DNA of 64,000 nt from Mycobacterium sp. Aquia_213 (GTDB taxonomy: Bacteria; Actinomycetota; Actinomycetes; Mycobacteriales; Mycobacteriaceae). The position numbers and the translations under genes were made by a program. The stretch lies in contig NZ_CP113116.1 of NCBI RefSeq assembly GCF_026625985.1, forward strand, positions 4,092,001 through 4,156,000. The letters are read 5' to 3'. Shown here piece by piece: positions 41,253 through 50,330 of this stretch. Numbering within the stretch: the stretch's first letter is position 1; every line of letters begins with the position of its first letter. A model generated the notes under the pieces. That model saw nothing but the letters and a program-made list of their open reading frames with translations. It had not been told where the DNA came from and searched no databases.

Positions 41253-43361
41253 GTGATGTGGGAGAGTCTGGCCGCAGCCGTGACGGGCCGGCGTTCGTGG
41301 CGGCCCGGATTGGCCGCGGTCCTGCTGGGCATCGGCTTCATCGTGTTGATCGGCGCAAACGCGTCGGCCGGCCGGGCGCCGCTGTCGGTGCCCGACGACT
41401 CCGACTCCGCGAAGGTCGACGCCTTGGCCCGCCAATTTTCCGGGGGCGATCAGGTTCCGGTGCTTTTGGTGGTGAGCCGCGCCGACGGGGTACCGCTGGA
41501 TTCCGCCGACGTGGCCGCGACCCAAGCGGCCCGCGACCGGATGCAGGGGGTCGTCGCGCCCTTCGCGGCGACCAACCCGCAGCCGCCGATGGTGTCGGCG
41601 GACGGCAAGGCGGCCATCGGTGTGGTGCCTATCCGTGCCGACCTGTCCGGCATGGTGCTCAACGACGGAGTCGCCGCGCTGCGCACCGCCGCCCATGCCG
41701 GCCTGCCCGCGGATCTACAGGCACAGATCACCGGCGGCCCGGCATTCGGCGCCGATATCGCCAACGCGTTCACCGATGCCAACATCACGCTGCTGGCCGT
41801 CACCGCGTCCGTGGTGGCGCTGTTGCTGATCGCCACCTACCGCTCGCCGGTGCTGTGGCTGGCACCGTTGCTGGTGATCGGCTTCGCCGACCGGGTCGCG
41901 GCGGCGGTGGGCACCGCGGTGGCGTCACTGACCGGGCTGAGCTTCGACGGCGCGACCTCCGGGATCACCAGCGTGCTGGTGTTCGGAGCCGGCACCAACT
42001 ACGCGCTGCTGCTGATTTCCCGCTACCGACAAGAACTTCGGAGTCACACCGACCACCGCGACGCGTTGCGCCTCGCGGTGCGCAGGGCCGGACCGGCCAT
42101 CGTCGCGAGCAATGCCACGGTGGTGCTGGCGTTGCTCACCCTGCTTTTCGCGTCGACGCCCAGCACCCGCAGTTTGGGAGCGCTGGCGGCGTGTGGACTG
42201 GTGGTCGCCGCGGTGTCCGTCTTGGTGGTGCTGCCACCACTGCTCGCGTTGTGCGGCCGGCGACTGTTTTGGCCGCTGGTGCCTGAGCCCGACGGCGCCG
42301 CCACCCTCGATTCCGGTGCCTGGCACCGGGTCGCCGAACAGGTGGCCCGTCGTCCGGCCCTCGTCGCCGTGGTCTCGATCGCGGTGCTGGCGGCACTGGC
42401 CAGCGGCCTATTGGGGACTCGAATCGGGTTGTCGCAGACCGAACAGTTTCGGGTGCAAGCAGATTCGGTGTCCGGCTCCGACGTGGTGGCCGCGCACTTT
42501 CCCGCCGGGCTGGCCAATCCCACGCTGGTCGTCGCGCCCACCGCTGCCGCGTCGCAGGTGCGAACAGCGATCGCCGCCACCCCCGGGGTGGTCTCGGTGA
42601 CCGACGCGGGCCAGTCGGCATCCGGACTGACGAAATGGTCGGTGGTGACCGATGCCGCACCGGCGTCGGATCGCGCATTCACCACCATTGCCGCGCTACG
42701 CAATTCGACGAAATCCTCCTCCCCGCGCGCGCTGGTCGGCGGTCCCGACGCCCAGGCACTCGACGTTCGCGATGCCGCAGTGCACGACCGGCTGATGCTG
42801 ATCCCGGCGATCCTCGCCGTGATTCTCGTTGTCCTGTTCGTGTTGCTCCGCTCGGCACTCGCGCCGCCCAACCTGCTGTCGGCGACGATTCTCGGCGCGC
42901 TGGCCGCGCTCGGTCTCGGTGGCTGGACCAGCTTGCACGTCTTCGGATTTCCGGCGCTGGACAACAGCACTCCGCTGTTCGCGTTCCTGTTCCTGGCCGC
43001 TCTCGGCGTGGACTACACCATCTTCCTGGTCACCCGTGCCCGTGAAGAGGCGACGCGACACGGAGCGCGCGACGGCATGATCCGCGCGGTCTCTGCCACC
43101 GGGGGCGTGATCACCAGTGCGGGAATCGTTTTGGCGGCGGTCTTCTGCGTACTGGGCGTCTTGCCGCTGATCGTGATGACCCAGCTCGGCATCATCGTCG
43201 GCCTGGGAATTCTGCTCGACACCTTCATTGTGCGCACCCTGGTCATACCCGCACTGTTCGCCCTGATCGGCGATCGCATCTGGTGGCCCGCCAACCCGGT
43301 CGACGCCAAAGACGTTGAACTGCAGGATAACCCGATACAACAGGAACGGAGCAGGCTGTGA
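41253..43361 (+). CDS. MMPL-domain RND transporter (short type)
   Basis: 702 residues from GTG 41253 (ATG 41256 also possible). Two MMPL halves, each with a periplasmic domain followed by five membrane helices; the relay motifs are VFGAGTNYALLLISRYRQE and LAALGVDYTIFLVTRAREE. Much shorter than MmpL4/5 and without their coiled-coil insert, so it belongs to the actinobacterial YdfJ/CmpL-like group, which is also encoded in carotenoid clusters. Probably exports a lipid or pigment-like molecule. Co-translated with tspO (GTGA). Confidence 0.9.
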   Translation: MMWESLAAAVTGRRSWRPGLAAVLLGIGFIVLIGANASAGRAPLSVPDDSDSAKVDALARQFSGGDQVPVLLVVSRADGVPLDSADVAATQAARDRMQGVVAPFAATNPQPPMVSADGKAAIGVVPIRADLSGMVLNDGVAALRTAAHAGLPADLQAQITGGPAFGADIANAFTDANITLLAVTASVVALLLIATYRSPVLWLAPLLVIGFADRVAAAVGTAVASLTGLSFDGATSGITSVLVFGAGTNYALLLISRYRQELRSHTDHRDALRLAVRRAGPAIVASNATVVLALLTLLFASTPSTRSLGALAACGLVVAAVSVLVVLPPLLALCGRRLFWPLVPEPDGAATLDSGAWHRVAEQVARRPALVAVVSIAVLAALASGLLGTRIGLSQTEQFRVQADSVSGSDVVAAHFPAGLANPTLVVAPTAAASQVRTAIAATPGVVSVTDAGQSASGLTKWSVVTDAAPASDRAFTTIAALRNSTKSSSPRALVGGPDAQALDVRDAAVHDRLMLIPAILAVILVVLFVLLRSALAPPNLLSATILGALAALGLGGWTSLHVFGFPALDNSTPLFAFLFLAALGVDYTIFLVTRAREEATRHGARDGMIRAVSATGGVITSAGIVLAAVFCVLGVLPLIVMTQLGIIVGLGILLDTFIVRTLVIPALFALIGDRIWWPANPVDAKDVELQDNPIQQERSRL

Positions 43362-43846
43362 AGCGCTCGACTCTCGCCGCGACGACGCTCGCCGTGGCCG
43401 TGGCCGCAGGAACCGGAAGCATCGCCAGCCCCCGACGCGTGCCCGCCTGGTACATGCGACTGCGCAAACCTGCCTACCAGCCGCCCGGCGTGGCCTTCCC
43501 CGTTGTCTGGACCGCCCTGTACGCCGACATCGCGACCACCTCCGCGGTGACGTTGGACAAATTCCGCGCCGCGGGACAGCACGATAAGGCGCGCGGCTAT
43601 GCCGCGGCATTGACCGTCAACCTGCTGCTCAACGCCGGATGGAGTTGGCTGTTTTTCCATTTCCACAAGCTCGGGGCGGCCGCGCTCGGTGCGGCCGCGC
43701 TCACTGTCAGCAGCGCCGACCTTGCCCGCCGGGCCGCCGCGGCCGATCCCCGCGCCGCAGCGGCGCTCGCGCCCTACCCATTGTGGTGCGCCTTCGCCAC
43801 CGTGCTGTCCACCCATATTTGGCGACTCAACCGCCGCGACCAATAA
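43358..43846 (+). CDS. tspO: TspO/MBR family protein
   Basis: 162 residues from GTG 43358. Five hydrophobic segments with TspO landmarks: MRLRKPAYQPPGVAFPVVWTALYA (the KPxxxPP and W-LY motifs), AALTVNLLLNAGWSWLFFHFHKLG (NxxWSxxFF) and the final YPLWCAFATVLSTHIWRLN. TspO proteins bind porphyrins and are tied to light or oxidative stress in bacteria. It overlaps both neighbours (GTGA with the MMPL gene, TAATG with phr), so all three should be made together. Confidence 0.9.
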   Translation: MKRSTLAATTLAVAVAAGTGSIASPRRVPAWYMRLRKPAYQPPGVAFPVVWTALYADIATTSAVTLDKFRAAGQHDKARGYAAALTVNLLLNAGWSWLFFHFHKLGAAALGAAALTVSSADLARRAAAADPRAAAALAPYPLWCAFATVLSTHIWRLNRRDQ

Positions 43847-45177
43847 TGCCCGCGCTCTTGTGGTTTCGCCGCGATCTGCGATTGCGCGATCATCCCGCGC
43901 TGCTCGCCGCGGCCGAAAGCCAGGACGTACTCGCCTGCTTCGTGCTCGACCCCCGGCTCGAGAAATCGTCGGGCCGGCGCCGCCTGCAGTTTCTGGGTGA
44001 CACGCTGCGGCAGCTGCACGACGACCTGAATGGCCGCCTGCTGGTGACCCGCGGGCACGCGGAAGAGCAGATTCCCCTCATTGCCAACAAGATTGACGCG
44101 ACGGCAGTGCACGTCTCGGAGGATTTCGCGCCGTACGGAAAACGCCGTGACGAAAAGGTCCGTGCGGCACTGGGTTCGGTGCCTTTGGTGGCAACGGGAT
44201 CGCCGTACCTGGTTTCGCCGGGCCGCGTCACCAAGGACGACGGCGAACCCTACAAGGTATTCACGCCGTTTCTGCGGAAGTGGCGTGAAGTCGGCTGGCG
44301 CAAACCCGCGGCATCCGGCGCCGATTCGGCACGCTGGCTCGATCCGGTTCGCGTGGTCAGGCAGTGCAAGATCCCCGACCCCGGCATCAAGCTCGGCTTC
44401 GATGCCGGTGAAGCGGCGGCACTTTCGCGATGGGAACAGTTCGTCGGCGACGGGCTGGACCGTTACGCCAGGGACCGTGACCGGCCCGACCTTCCGGGCA
44501 CCAGCGGGATGTCGGCGCACCTGAAGTTCGGCACCATTCACCCCCGAACCATGCTTGCGGCGATGAACTTGCGTGCGGAAGGGCCGCAAACATACCTGCG
44601 AGAGTTGGCCTTTCGCGACTTCTATGCCGGGGTGCTGCATTACTGGCCGGCCAGCGCCTGGAGCAACTGGAACAGCGACTTCGACAGCATCGAGACCGAT
44701 ACGGGTGCGGGCGCCCAACGTCGGTTCGCAGCCTGGAAGGCCGGTGAAACCGGGTTTCCGATCGTCGACGCCGGGATGCGCCAGCTGCGCGAGACCGGCT
44801 TCATGCACAACCGGGTGCGGATGATCGTCGCATCGTTTCTGGTCAAGGACCTGCATCTGCCGTGGCAGTGGGGTGCCGAATGGTTCCTGGATCAACTCAC
44901 CGACGGCGACATGGCCAGCAACCAGCACGGCTGGCAGTGGTGCGCGGGGTGCGGCACCGACGCCGCGCCGTACTTCCGGGTGTTCAACCCGATCACCCAG
45001 GGCGAAAAGTTTGATCCCGCAGGCGATTACATCCGGCGCTGGATCCCCGAGTTGAACACTGCCGAGGACGTTCATTTGCGCAAAGGCGTACGGCCACAAG
45101 GATATCCGGAACAGATCGTCGACCACAGCGTCGAGCGGGCCGCAGCGCTGCGCCGCTACCAGGGCATGGGTTCCTAG
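43846..45177 (+). CDS. phr: Deoxyribodipyrimidine photolyase (cryptochrome/photolyase family)
   Basis: 443 residues from ATG 43846. N-terminal antenna Rossmann domain LLWFRRDLRLRDHPALLAA; FAD-binding helical domain with GTSGMSAHLKFGTIHPR, ELAFRDFYAGVLHYWP, FPIVDAGMRQLRETGFMHNRVRMIVASFLVKDLHLPWQWG in pieces, and GDMASNQHGWQWCAGCGTDAAPYFRVFNP in pieces. The Trp chain and lesion-contact residues of class I CPD photolyases appear intact. Repairs UV pyrimidine dimers with blue light. M. tuberculosis has none at this position. Translationally coupled to tspO. Confidence 0.95.
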   Translation: MPALLWFRRDLRLRDHPALLAAAESQDVLACFVLDPRLEKSSGRRRLQFLGDTLRQLHDDLNGRLLVTRGHAEEQIPLIANKIDATAVHVSEDFAPYGKRRDEKVRAALGSVPLVATGSPYLVSPGRVTKDDGEPYKVFTPFLRKWREVGWRKPAASGADSARWLDPVRVVRQCKIPDPGIKLGFDAGEAAALSRWEQFVGDGLDRYARDRDRPDLPGTSGMSAHLKFGTIHPRTMLAAMNLRAEGPQTYLRELAFRDFYAGVLHYWPASAWSNWNSDFDSIETDTGAGAQRRFAAWKAGETGFPIVDAGMRQLRETGFMHNRVRMIVASFLVKDLHLPWQWGAEWFLDQLTDGDMASNQHGWQWCAGCGTDAAPYFRVFNPITQGEKFDPAGDYIRRWIPELNTAEDVHLRKGVRPQGYPEQIVDHSVERAAALRRYQGMGS

Positions 45178-45268
45178 AAATCTTTGCCGAAATCACCTAC
45201 CTGCAGCTGTTTGGCATGTAATTATCAGCCGATTCACAGTCGTCAAGTCAAAGCGCCAGGGAGGCGAT

Positions 45269-45820
45269 ATGGCCCGCTCGATCGTTCGGACGTTGCTGAT
45301 TTCAGGTGCTGCCGCGGGGCTGATGGCCAGCGCCGGCGCCTGTTCATGTTCGATCGGATCGTCGTCGCATTCGGTGGCGAAGAAGGACGTCGCCAGCCAG
45401 ATCACCGAGAAGTTGACCGATGCCCAGGGCAACAAACCCGACTCGGTCGACTGCCCGAGCGACCTGGACGCGAAAGTCGGTGCGCAGCTGAATTGCTCGA
45501 TGAAGGTCAAGGGCACCACCTATGGCGTCAACGTCACCGTGACCAGCGTCGAGGGCAGCAACGTCAAGTTCGACATGGCGGAGACGGTCGACAAAGCCCA
45601 GGTCGCCAGCACGATCAGCAACAACCTCACCCAGCAGTTCGGGACCACGCCCGAATCGGTGACCTGCCCCGACAACCTGAAGGGCGTGACGGGCGCGACG
45701 CTGCGGTGCAAGCTCGTCAGCGACGGCAAGACCTACGGGGTGAACGTGTCCGTCACCGGCGTCGACGCCGGCGTCGTCGACTATCACTTCGTCGTCGACG
45801 ACCAGCCGTCATCGCCCTAA
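45269..45820 (+). CDS. Secreted/lipid-anchored double DUF4333 protein (Rv3033)
   Basis: 183 residues from ATG 45269 with AGGGAGG upstream. The N-terminus RSIVRTLLISGAAAGLMASAGACSC is a signal sequence; AGAC is a weak lipobox, so secretion or lipidation are both possible. The mature part has two DUF4333 repeats, each with a Cys pair: DCPSDLDAKVGAQLNCSM and TCPDNLKGVTGATLRCKL. Same family and position as Rv3033. Function unknown; often found near cell-envelope genes. Confidence 0.85.
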   Translation: MARSIVRTLLISGAAAGLMASAGACSCSIGSSSHSVAKKDVASQITEKLTDAQGNKPDSVDCPSDLDAKVGAQLNCSMKVKGTTYGVNVTVTSVEGSNVKFDMAETVDKAQVASTISNNLTQQFGTTPESVTCPDNLKGVTGATLRCKLVSDGKTYGVNVSVTGVDAGVVDYHFVVDDQPSSP

Positions 45821-45823
45821 CGA

Positions 45824-46132
45824 TCAGTGGCCAACTGCCGCAAAGTACCCCACCACTCCCAGCAGTTCAGCCACGGCGGATGTGGCTAGCGTCGCGACGG
45901 CGAAGGGCCAGCCCGACCGTCGGCGCACCAGCCGGATGATCGTCGCGATACACCCGATGAGCACACACGCGGCCGCCACCAATACAGAGATCACGACCGA
46001 CGCCGCGGCGTGCTCCGCGCTGCAATGCTCGGGCGGGCAGTAGTCCGTGAAGGCCAGGAACATGAACTCCATGCCGGCGCCCACGCCCCAGCCGACGACA
46101 GTAACGACCATCAGCACGATGGACAGCGCCAC
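45824..46132 (-). CDS. Small hypothetical membrane protein
   Basis: 102 residues from GTG 46132. Three predicted membrane helices: SIVLMVVTVVGWGVGAGMEFMF, AASVVISVLVAAACVLIGCIATIIRLV in pieces, and FAVATLATSAVAELLGVVGYF. A Cys/His-containing loop (DYCPPEHCSAEHAA) lies between helices 1 and 2. No family recognised. It converges on the Rv3033-like gene and follows the hexapeptide transferase on the same strand. Confidence 0.6.
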   Translation of the reverse strand: MALSIVLMVVTVVGWGVGAGMEFMFLAFTDYCPPEHCSAEHAAASVVISVLVAAACVLIGCIATIIRLVRRRSGWPFAVATLATSAVAELLGVVGYFAAVGH

Positions 46133-46185
46133 ATCCCACCCGGCACGTGCCGGTTTGGGAGCGTAGGGACGCCAGCCCGGTGACG

Positions 46186-46914
46186 TCAGTGGGCCGCCTT
46201 CTTACGTTCGATATCCGCCAGGGCGGCGGCCAATTCGGCCCGCTGCGCGGCCGAACTCTCCCAGGACAGCTGCCGGTTCTTGACCACCTTGGCCGGCGCG
46301 CCGACCGCGATCGAGTAGTCGGGAACGACGCCGCGCACCACCGCGTGCGAACCGAGCACGCAGCCCCGTCCGATCGACGTGCCACGCAAGACCGTCACCT
46401 TGACCCCGACCCAGGTGTCGGGTCCGATGCGGATCGGGGTCTTGATGATGCCCTGGTCCTTGATCGGCAGGTTGATGTCGTCCATCCGGTGGTCGAAATC
46501 GCAGACGTAGCACCAGTCGGCCATCAGCACCGAATCGCCGAGCTCGATGTCGAGGTAGCAGTTGATCACGTTGTCGCGGCCCAGCACGACCTTGTCGCCG
46601 AACCGCAGCGAGCCCTCGTGCGCGCGGATCGTGTTCTTGTCGCCGATGTGCACCCAGCGGCCGATCTCCAGCTGCGACAGCTCGGGTGTGGCGTGGATCT
46701 CGACACCCTTCCCGATGAACACCATTCCGCGAGTGATGATGTGCGGATTGGCCAGCTTGAATTTCAGCAGCCGCCAATAGCGCACCAGGTACCACGGTGT
46801 GTACGCCCGGTTCCTCAGCACCCACTTCAGCGAGGCCAGCGTCAAGAACTTGGCCTGGCGTGGGTCTCGCAGCCGGTGGCCCCGCCAACGGCGGTGTACC
46901 GGGGCACCCCACAT
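46186..46914 (-). CDS. Hexapeptide-repeat acyltransferase (Rv3034c)
   Basis: 242 residues from ATG 46914; GTG 46923 or TTG 46947 are alternative starts. Left-handed beta-helix acyltransferase: IGRWVHIGDKNTIRA, VVLGRDNVINCYLDIELGDSVLMADWCYVCDFDH in pieces (catalytic-type His), and IRIGPDTWVGVKVTVLRGTSIGRGCVLGSHAVVRGVVPDYSIAVGAPAKVVK in pieces. Of the maltose/galactoside acetyltransferase class. In M. tuberculosis it sits in the same extended cluster as the methylglucose-lipopolysaccharide genes, so acylation of that polymer is a reasonable but unproved role. Confidence 0.82.
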   Translation of the reverse strand: MWGAPVHRRWRGHRLRDPRQAKFLTLASLKWVLRNRAYTPWYLVRYWRLLKFKLANPHIITRGMVFIGKGVEIHATPELSQLEIGRWVHIGDKNTIRAHEGSLRFGDKVVLGRDNVINCYLDIELGDSVLMADWCYVCDFDHRMDDINLPIKDQGIIKTPIRIGPDTWVGVKVTVLRGTSIGRGCVLGSHAVVRGVVPDYSIAVGAPAKVVKNRQLSWESSAAQRAELAAALADIERKKAAH

Positions 46915-47059
46915 GCTCGTCACAGCCGGAAAGCCTAACGCGGTCAATCAACGGTGCGCGAACCGCCACGGGTTACCCTCACCTGTACTCAATCGCTGCC
47001 GAACGGCCGGGTCCGCCCTCGAGCGGCCCGCCTTGGACGAAGGATTTGGGAAACCCAAG

Positions 47060-48382
47060 GTGCTTGCCCGACAACACGTCAGTGGGCTTCGGCGTTGCTC
47101 ATCTGTAGTGCTGGCAGCTGTGCTGGCCACTGGGCTCGGCGGTTGCGGAAACACCGACTCGTGGGTGCAGGCCGCTCCCGCGCCGGGCTGGTCGGCGCAA
47201 TACGCCGACGCGGCCAACAGCAGCTACACCTCGACGGGCGGCGCCAACAAGCTGTCCCTGCAATGGACGCGGTCGGTCAAGGGCAGCCTGGGGGCCGGAC
47301 CCGCCTTGGGCTCGAGCAATTACCTCGCCCTGAACGCGCAGACTCCGGCCGGATGCTCGCTGATGGAATGGGAGAACGACGACTACGGCCGGCAACGCTG
47401 GTGCGTGCGGTTGTTCCAGGGCGGCGGTTTCGGCGGTCCTTTGTTCGACGGCTTCGACAATCTCTACGTCGGCCAGCCTGGAGCCTTCCTGTCCTTCCCG
47501 GTGACCCAATGGACGCGGTGGCGCCAGCCGGTGATCGGAATGCCTTCCACCCCAAGGTTTCTCTCGGACGGACAACTGCTGGTCAGCACACACCTGGGAC
47601 AGGTGCTGGTTTTCGACGCACACCGCGGCATGGTGGTCGGCAGTCCGCTGGACCTGGTCGACGGGGTCGACCCGACCGACGCGACCCGCGGGCTGGCCGA
47701 TTGCGCCCCGGCGCGCCAAGGCTGTCCGGTCGCGGCCGCGCCGGCCTTCTCGGCGGCCAGCGGGGTGGCGGTGCTCGGCGTCTGGCAGCCGGGCGCTCCG
47801 GCGGCCGAACTGGTCGGGCTCAAATTTCACCGCGGGCAGACTCCGCTGCTGACCCGGGAGTGGAGCACCGACGCGGTCGGCGCCGGCGTGATTTCCAGCC
47901 CGGTGCTGTCGGCCAACGGATCGACCGTCTACGTCAACGGCCGCGACCAACGGCTGTGGGCACTGTCGGCCGCCGACGGGAAACCGAAGTGGTCCGCGCC
48001 GCTGGGATTCCTGGCCCAGACGCCGCCCGCGGTCACCCCGCAGGGCCTGATCGTGTCCGGCGGTGGACCCGACACCCGGCTGGTGGCCTTCAAGGATGCC
48101 GGCGATCACGGCGATCAGGTCTGGCGCCGCGATGACGTCACCCCGTTGTCGTCGTCGGGGCTGGCCGGTGGCGGCGTCGGTTACGCGGTAGTGAGCGGGC
48201 CGCCCCACGACGATGCTCCCGGCATGTCGTTGCTGGTGTTCGACCCGGGCAACGGCCACCCGATCAACAGCTACCCGCTACCCGCGGCCACCGGCTACCC
48301 CGTCGGAATCGCGATCGGCACCGACCGCCGGGTGGTGGCCGCGACCAGCGACGGTCAGGTTTACGGCTTCGCGCCGGCCTAA
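47060..48382 (+). CDS. Lipoprotein with PQQ-like beta-propeller (Rv3035)
   Basis: 440 residues from GTG 47060, chosen because it gives a compact lipoprotein signal: LARQHVSGLRRCSSVVLAAVLATGLGGC in pieces, with Cys in LGGC. The mature protein is a WD40/PQQ-like propeller: SLQWTRSVKGSLGAGPALG, LVSTHLGQVLVFDAHRG, GVISSPVLSANGSTVYVNGRDQRLWALSAADGKPKW in pieces, and DGQVYGFAPA at the end. Cys pairs (AGCSLMEW, RWCVRLF, DCAPARQGCPV) suggest extracytoplasmic disulfides. No catalytic residues recognised. Divergent from the hexapeptide transferase. Confidence 0.82.
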   Translation: MLARQHVSGLRRCSSVVLAAVLATGLGGCGNTDSWVQAAPAPGWSAQYADAANSSYTSTGGANKLSLQWTRSVKGSLGAGPALGSSNYLALNAQTPAGCSLMEWENDDYGRQRWCVRLFQGGGFGGPLFDGFDNLYVGQPGAFLSFPVTQWTRWRQPVIGMPSTPRFLSDGQLLVSTHLGQVLVFDAHRGMVVGSPLDLVDGVDPTDATRGLADCAPARQGCPVAAAPAFSAASGVAVLGVWQPGAPAAELVGLKFHRGQTPLLTREWSTDAVGAGVISSPVLSANGSTVYVNGRDQRLWALSAADGKPKWSAPLGFLAQTPPAVTPQGLIVSGGGPDTRLVAFKDAGDHGDQVWRRDDVTPLSSSGLAGGGVGYAVVSGPPHDDAPGMSLLVFDPGNGHPINSYPLPAATGYPVGIAIGTDRRVVAATSDGQVYGFAPA

Positions 48383-48387
48383 GCCCG

Positions 48388-49071
48388 CTAAACAGCCAGC
48401 GGCGGGATCGCGTTGCGCGGCACCTGGGCCTGACAGGGGCCGGCGAACGCGGGCAGCATCTCCCCCGGCGCGAAATAGAAGATCAGCTGATCGTCGGTGA
48501 TGGCGAAGTTCTGATAGTGCGACGGGTCCCGGCCCGACGACGGCAAGATCGCCGCACTCAGCGCGTTCTGCCGTTCCAGGTCGCGCACGACCAGCGGGAA
48601 GATCGTCTCCAGCGGCGACGTGTTGGGGGCGAACAGGTTGTCGAAGGTGATGGGCTGCCTGGTTCCGAGGTTGTAGTTGAACGTCTTGTACCAGGTGGAC
48701 GTGTGCGATCCGCCGACGTCCTGGAAGAACTTGAGCACCACGCTGCGGGTGTTGTGCGGCGGCTGACCAGCGAAGTGTTGCTCGGTGGTCGCCTCCATTT
48801 GGTAGGGCTGGTCGCGGGGCCCGGTGGTCTGCGCGACGGCGAGGAATCCGTCGCGGTTCTGCGCGATGTAGTCGGTCAGCGGCTGCTGGTCGGGATAGTC
48901 GGCCGGAAACGTCATGTTCAGCGTGTAGGTCGAGCCGGTGGTATGGATGTGGCACAGCTGTCCGGCGTCGACGGTGCCGCCCACGCTGGCACACGATGGC
49001 GGGTCGGCGGCAGCCGGCCAGCCCAGCAGAACCGTGGTGACCAGCACCGCGGCCGCGATCAGATAACGCAT
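48388..49071 (-). CDS. Secreted esterase TB22.2-like, DUF3298/RsiV family (Rv3036c)
   Basis: 227 residues with a clear cleavable signal peptide (MRYLIAAAVLVTTVLLGWPAAA, cut near ADP). Two early Cys (SCASVGG, QLCHIH) probably pair. The DUF3298 domain includes QPITFDNLFAPNTSPLETIFPLV and QNFAITDDQLIFYFAPGEMLPAFAGPC in pieces. The M. tuberculosis protein is secreted, and esterase activity has been reported for it. It converges on the propeller lipoprotein gene. Confidence 0.85.
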   Translation of the reverse strand: MRYLIAAAVLVTTVLLGWPAAADPPSCASVGGTVDAGQLCHIHTTGSTYTLNMTFPADYPDQQPLTDYIAQNRDGFLAVAQTTGPRDQPYQMEATTEQHFAGQPPHNTRSVVLKFFQDVGGSHTSTWYKTFNYNLGTRQPITFDNLFAPNTSPLETIFPLVVRDLERQNALSAAILPSSGRDPSHYQNFAITDDQLIFYFAPGEMLPAFAGPCQAQVPRNAIPPLAV

Positions 49072-49143
49072 AACTCGAATTGTCCTCGTCGATTCAAAAG
49101 GCGAGGTCCCCCGGAAAGTGACCGCCGACAGCGTACAGGGGCA

Positions 49144-50241
49144 CTACCGCGACGGGCGGCACACATACGCGGTCGCACGCGCGGCAGCCCCGGAGCCCAG
49201 GCGGGTGATGACCACCGACAGGGACCGGCTGCCGCGCGGCCGCAGCCGTCGCCGCAACGCATCGGGGTCAACCCGCACACCGCGCACCAGGATCTCCAGC
49301 GCCCCGCAGTCGCGCGCGGAAAGCGCCTGCCGGAGCCGGCGCTCGTCGAACTCCAGCTGCTCGAGTAGCTCGAAGCCGCGGACGTCCGGCGGCAGTCGGT
49401 CGCCGGACAGATAGGCGATGTCGGGGTCGAGTTGCCATAGCCCGTGCCGCGCGCCGTAGTGGCGCACCAGGCCGGCCCGGACCACGGCGCCGTCCGGGTC
49501 GACGATCCATTGCCCGGCCGGACGCACCCCGCAGTCGTCGGGCTCGGTGTCGTTGATCTGTTCGCCGCGATCCAGGACGCTGGCGCGTCGGCGCACACCC
49601 GGTTCGGCCAGCCGGCCTCCCCACAGGCACGCTTCGCGCACCGAACCGCGATACGACGTCACCTCGATTTCGCCGTCGAAACCGAGCCGTGCCAGTTGAT
49701 CGAAATCTATTCCGGGAGCGCACTTTACGACGAGATCACGGCCCCGGTAGCAGTCGATCAGTTCGCCCAGGCCCGGCTGGTAGTCACCCGGGTTGAACCG
49801 GCGTTGCCCGCCGCTGCGGCGCGCCGGGTCGACGACGACCACCGCCTCGCGGGTCACCGGGCGCAGCGCGTCGGCGCGGCAAAGGACCGCGCCGGGGCCC
49901 AGATTGTGGGCAGCCATCGCCAGCCGCACCGGGTCGATATCGCTGCCCACCGCGTGGACACCCGCGTCGCGCAGCGCGGCCACTTCGGTGCCGATCGAAC
50001 AGGTCGCATCGTGCACCACCGCGCCGGCCGTGCTCAGCCGTCGGGCCCGGTGCAGCGCCACCGGCGCCGCGGTGGCCTGCTGCAGCGCTTCGTCGGTAAA
50101 GAGCCAGCCGGAAACCCCCAGCTCCCCCAACTTGTCGGCGGCACGGCGGCGCAGCAGCGTGGTTTCCACCAGCACCGGCGCCCGGTCGCCGAAACGAGCC
50201 CGCACGGCGGCGACATCGGCGATCCGGGTGGCGTCGGTCAA
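49144..50241 (-). CDS. THUMP-like class I SAM methyltransferase (Rv3037c), start uncertain
   Basis: 365 residues from the first standard start codon, TTG 50241. Methyltransferase core: VVHDATCSIGTEVAAL (motif I), AVGSDIDPVRLAMAAHN, VVVVDPARRSGGQRRF (DPxR motif, similar to RNA methyltransferases), then a C-terminal THUMP-like domain (DARDCGAL-type region to YVCRPSR). Clearly coding sequence of the same family continues in frame for 31 more codons (GLRFTADDVGYLRSQSG...) up to CTG 50334, which overlaps the upstream stop as CTGA, so the real start is probably there. Substrate unknown; RNA or polysaccharide methylation are possibilities. Confidence 0.8.
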   Translation of the reverse strand: MTDATRIADVAAVRARFGDRAPVLVETTLLRRRAADKLGELGVSGWLFTDEALQQATAAPVALHRARRLSTAGAVVHDATCSIGTEVAALRDAGVHAVGSDIDPVRLAMAAHNLGPGAVLCRADALRPVTREAVVVVDPARRSGGQRRFNPGDYQPGLGELIDCYRGRDLVVKCAPGIDFDQLARLGFDGEIEVTSYRGSVREACLWGGRLAEPGVRRRASVLDRGEQINDTEPDDCGVRPAGQWIVDPDGAVVRAGLVRHYGARHGLWQLDPDIAYLSGDRLPPDVRGFELLEQLEFDERRLRQALSARDCGALEILVRGVRVDPDALRRRLRPRGSRSLSVVITRLGSGAAARATAYVCRPSR

Positions 50242-50330
50242 CGCGAATTCGGCGACCGCCGCCAGCGCCGCGACACCCGATTGCGACCGCAGGTAACCGA
50301 CGTCGTCGGCGGTGAAGCGCAGGCCAGCAC

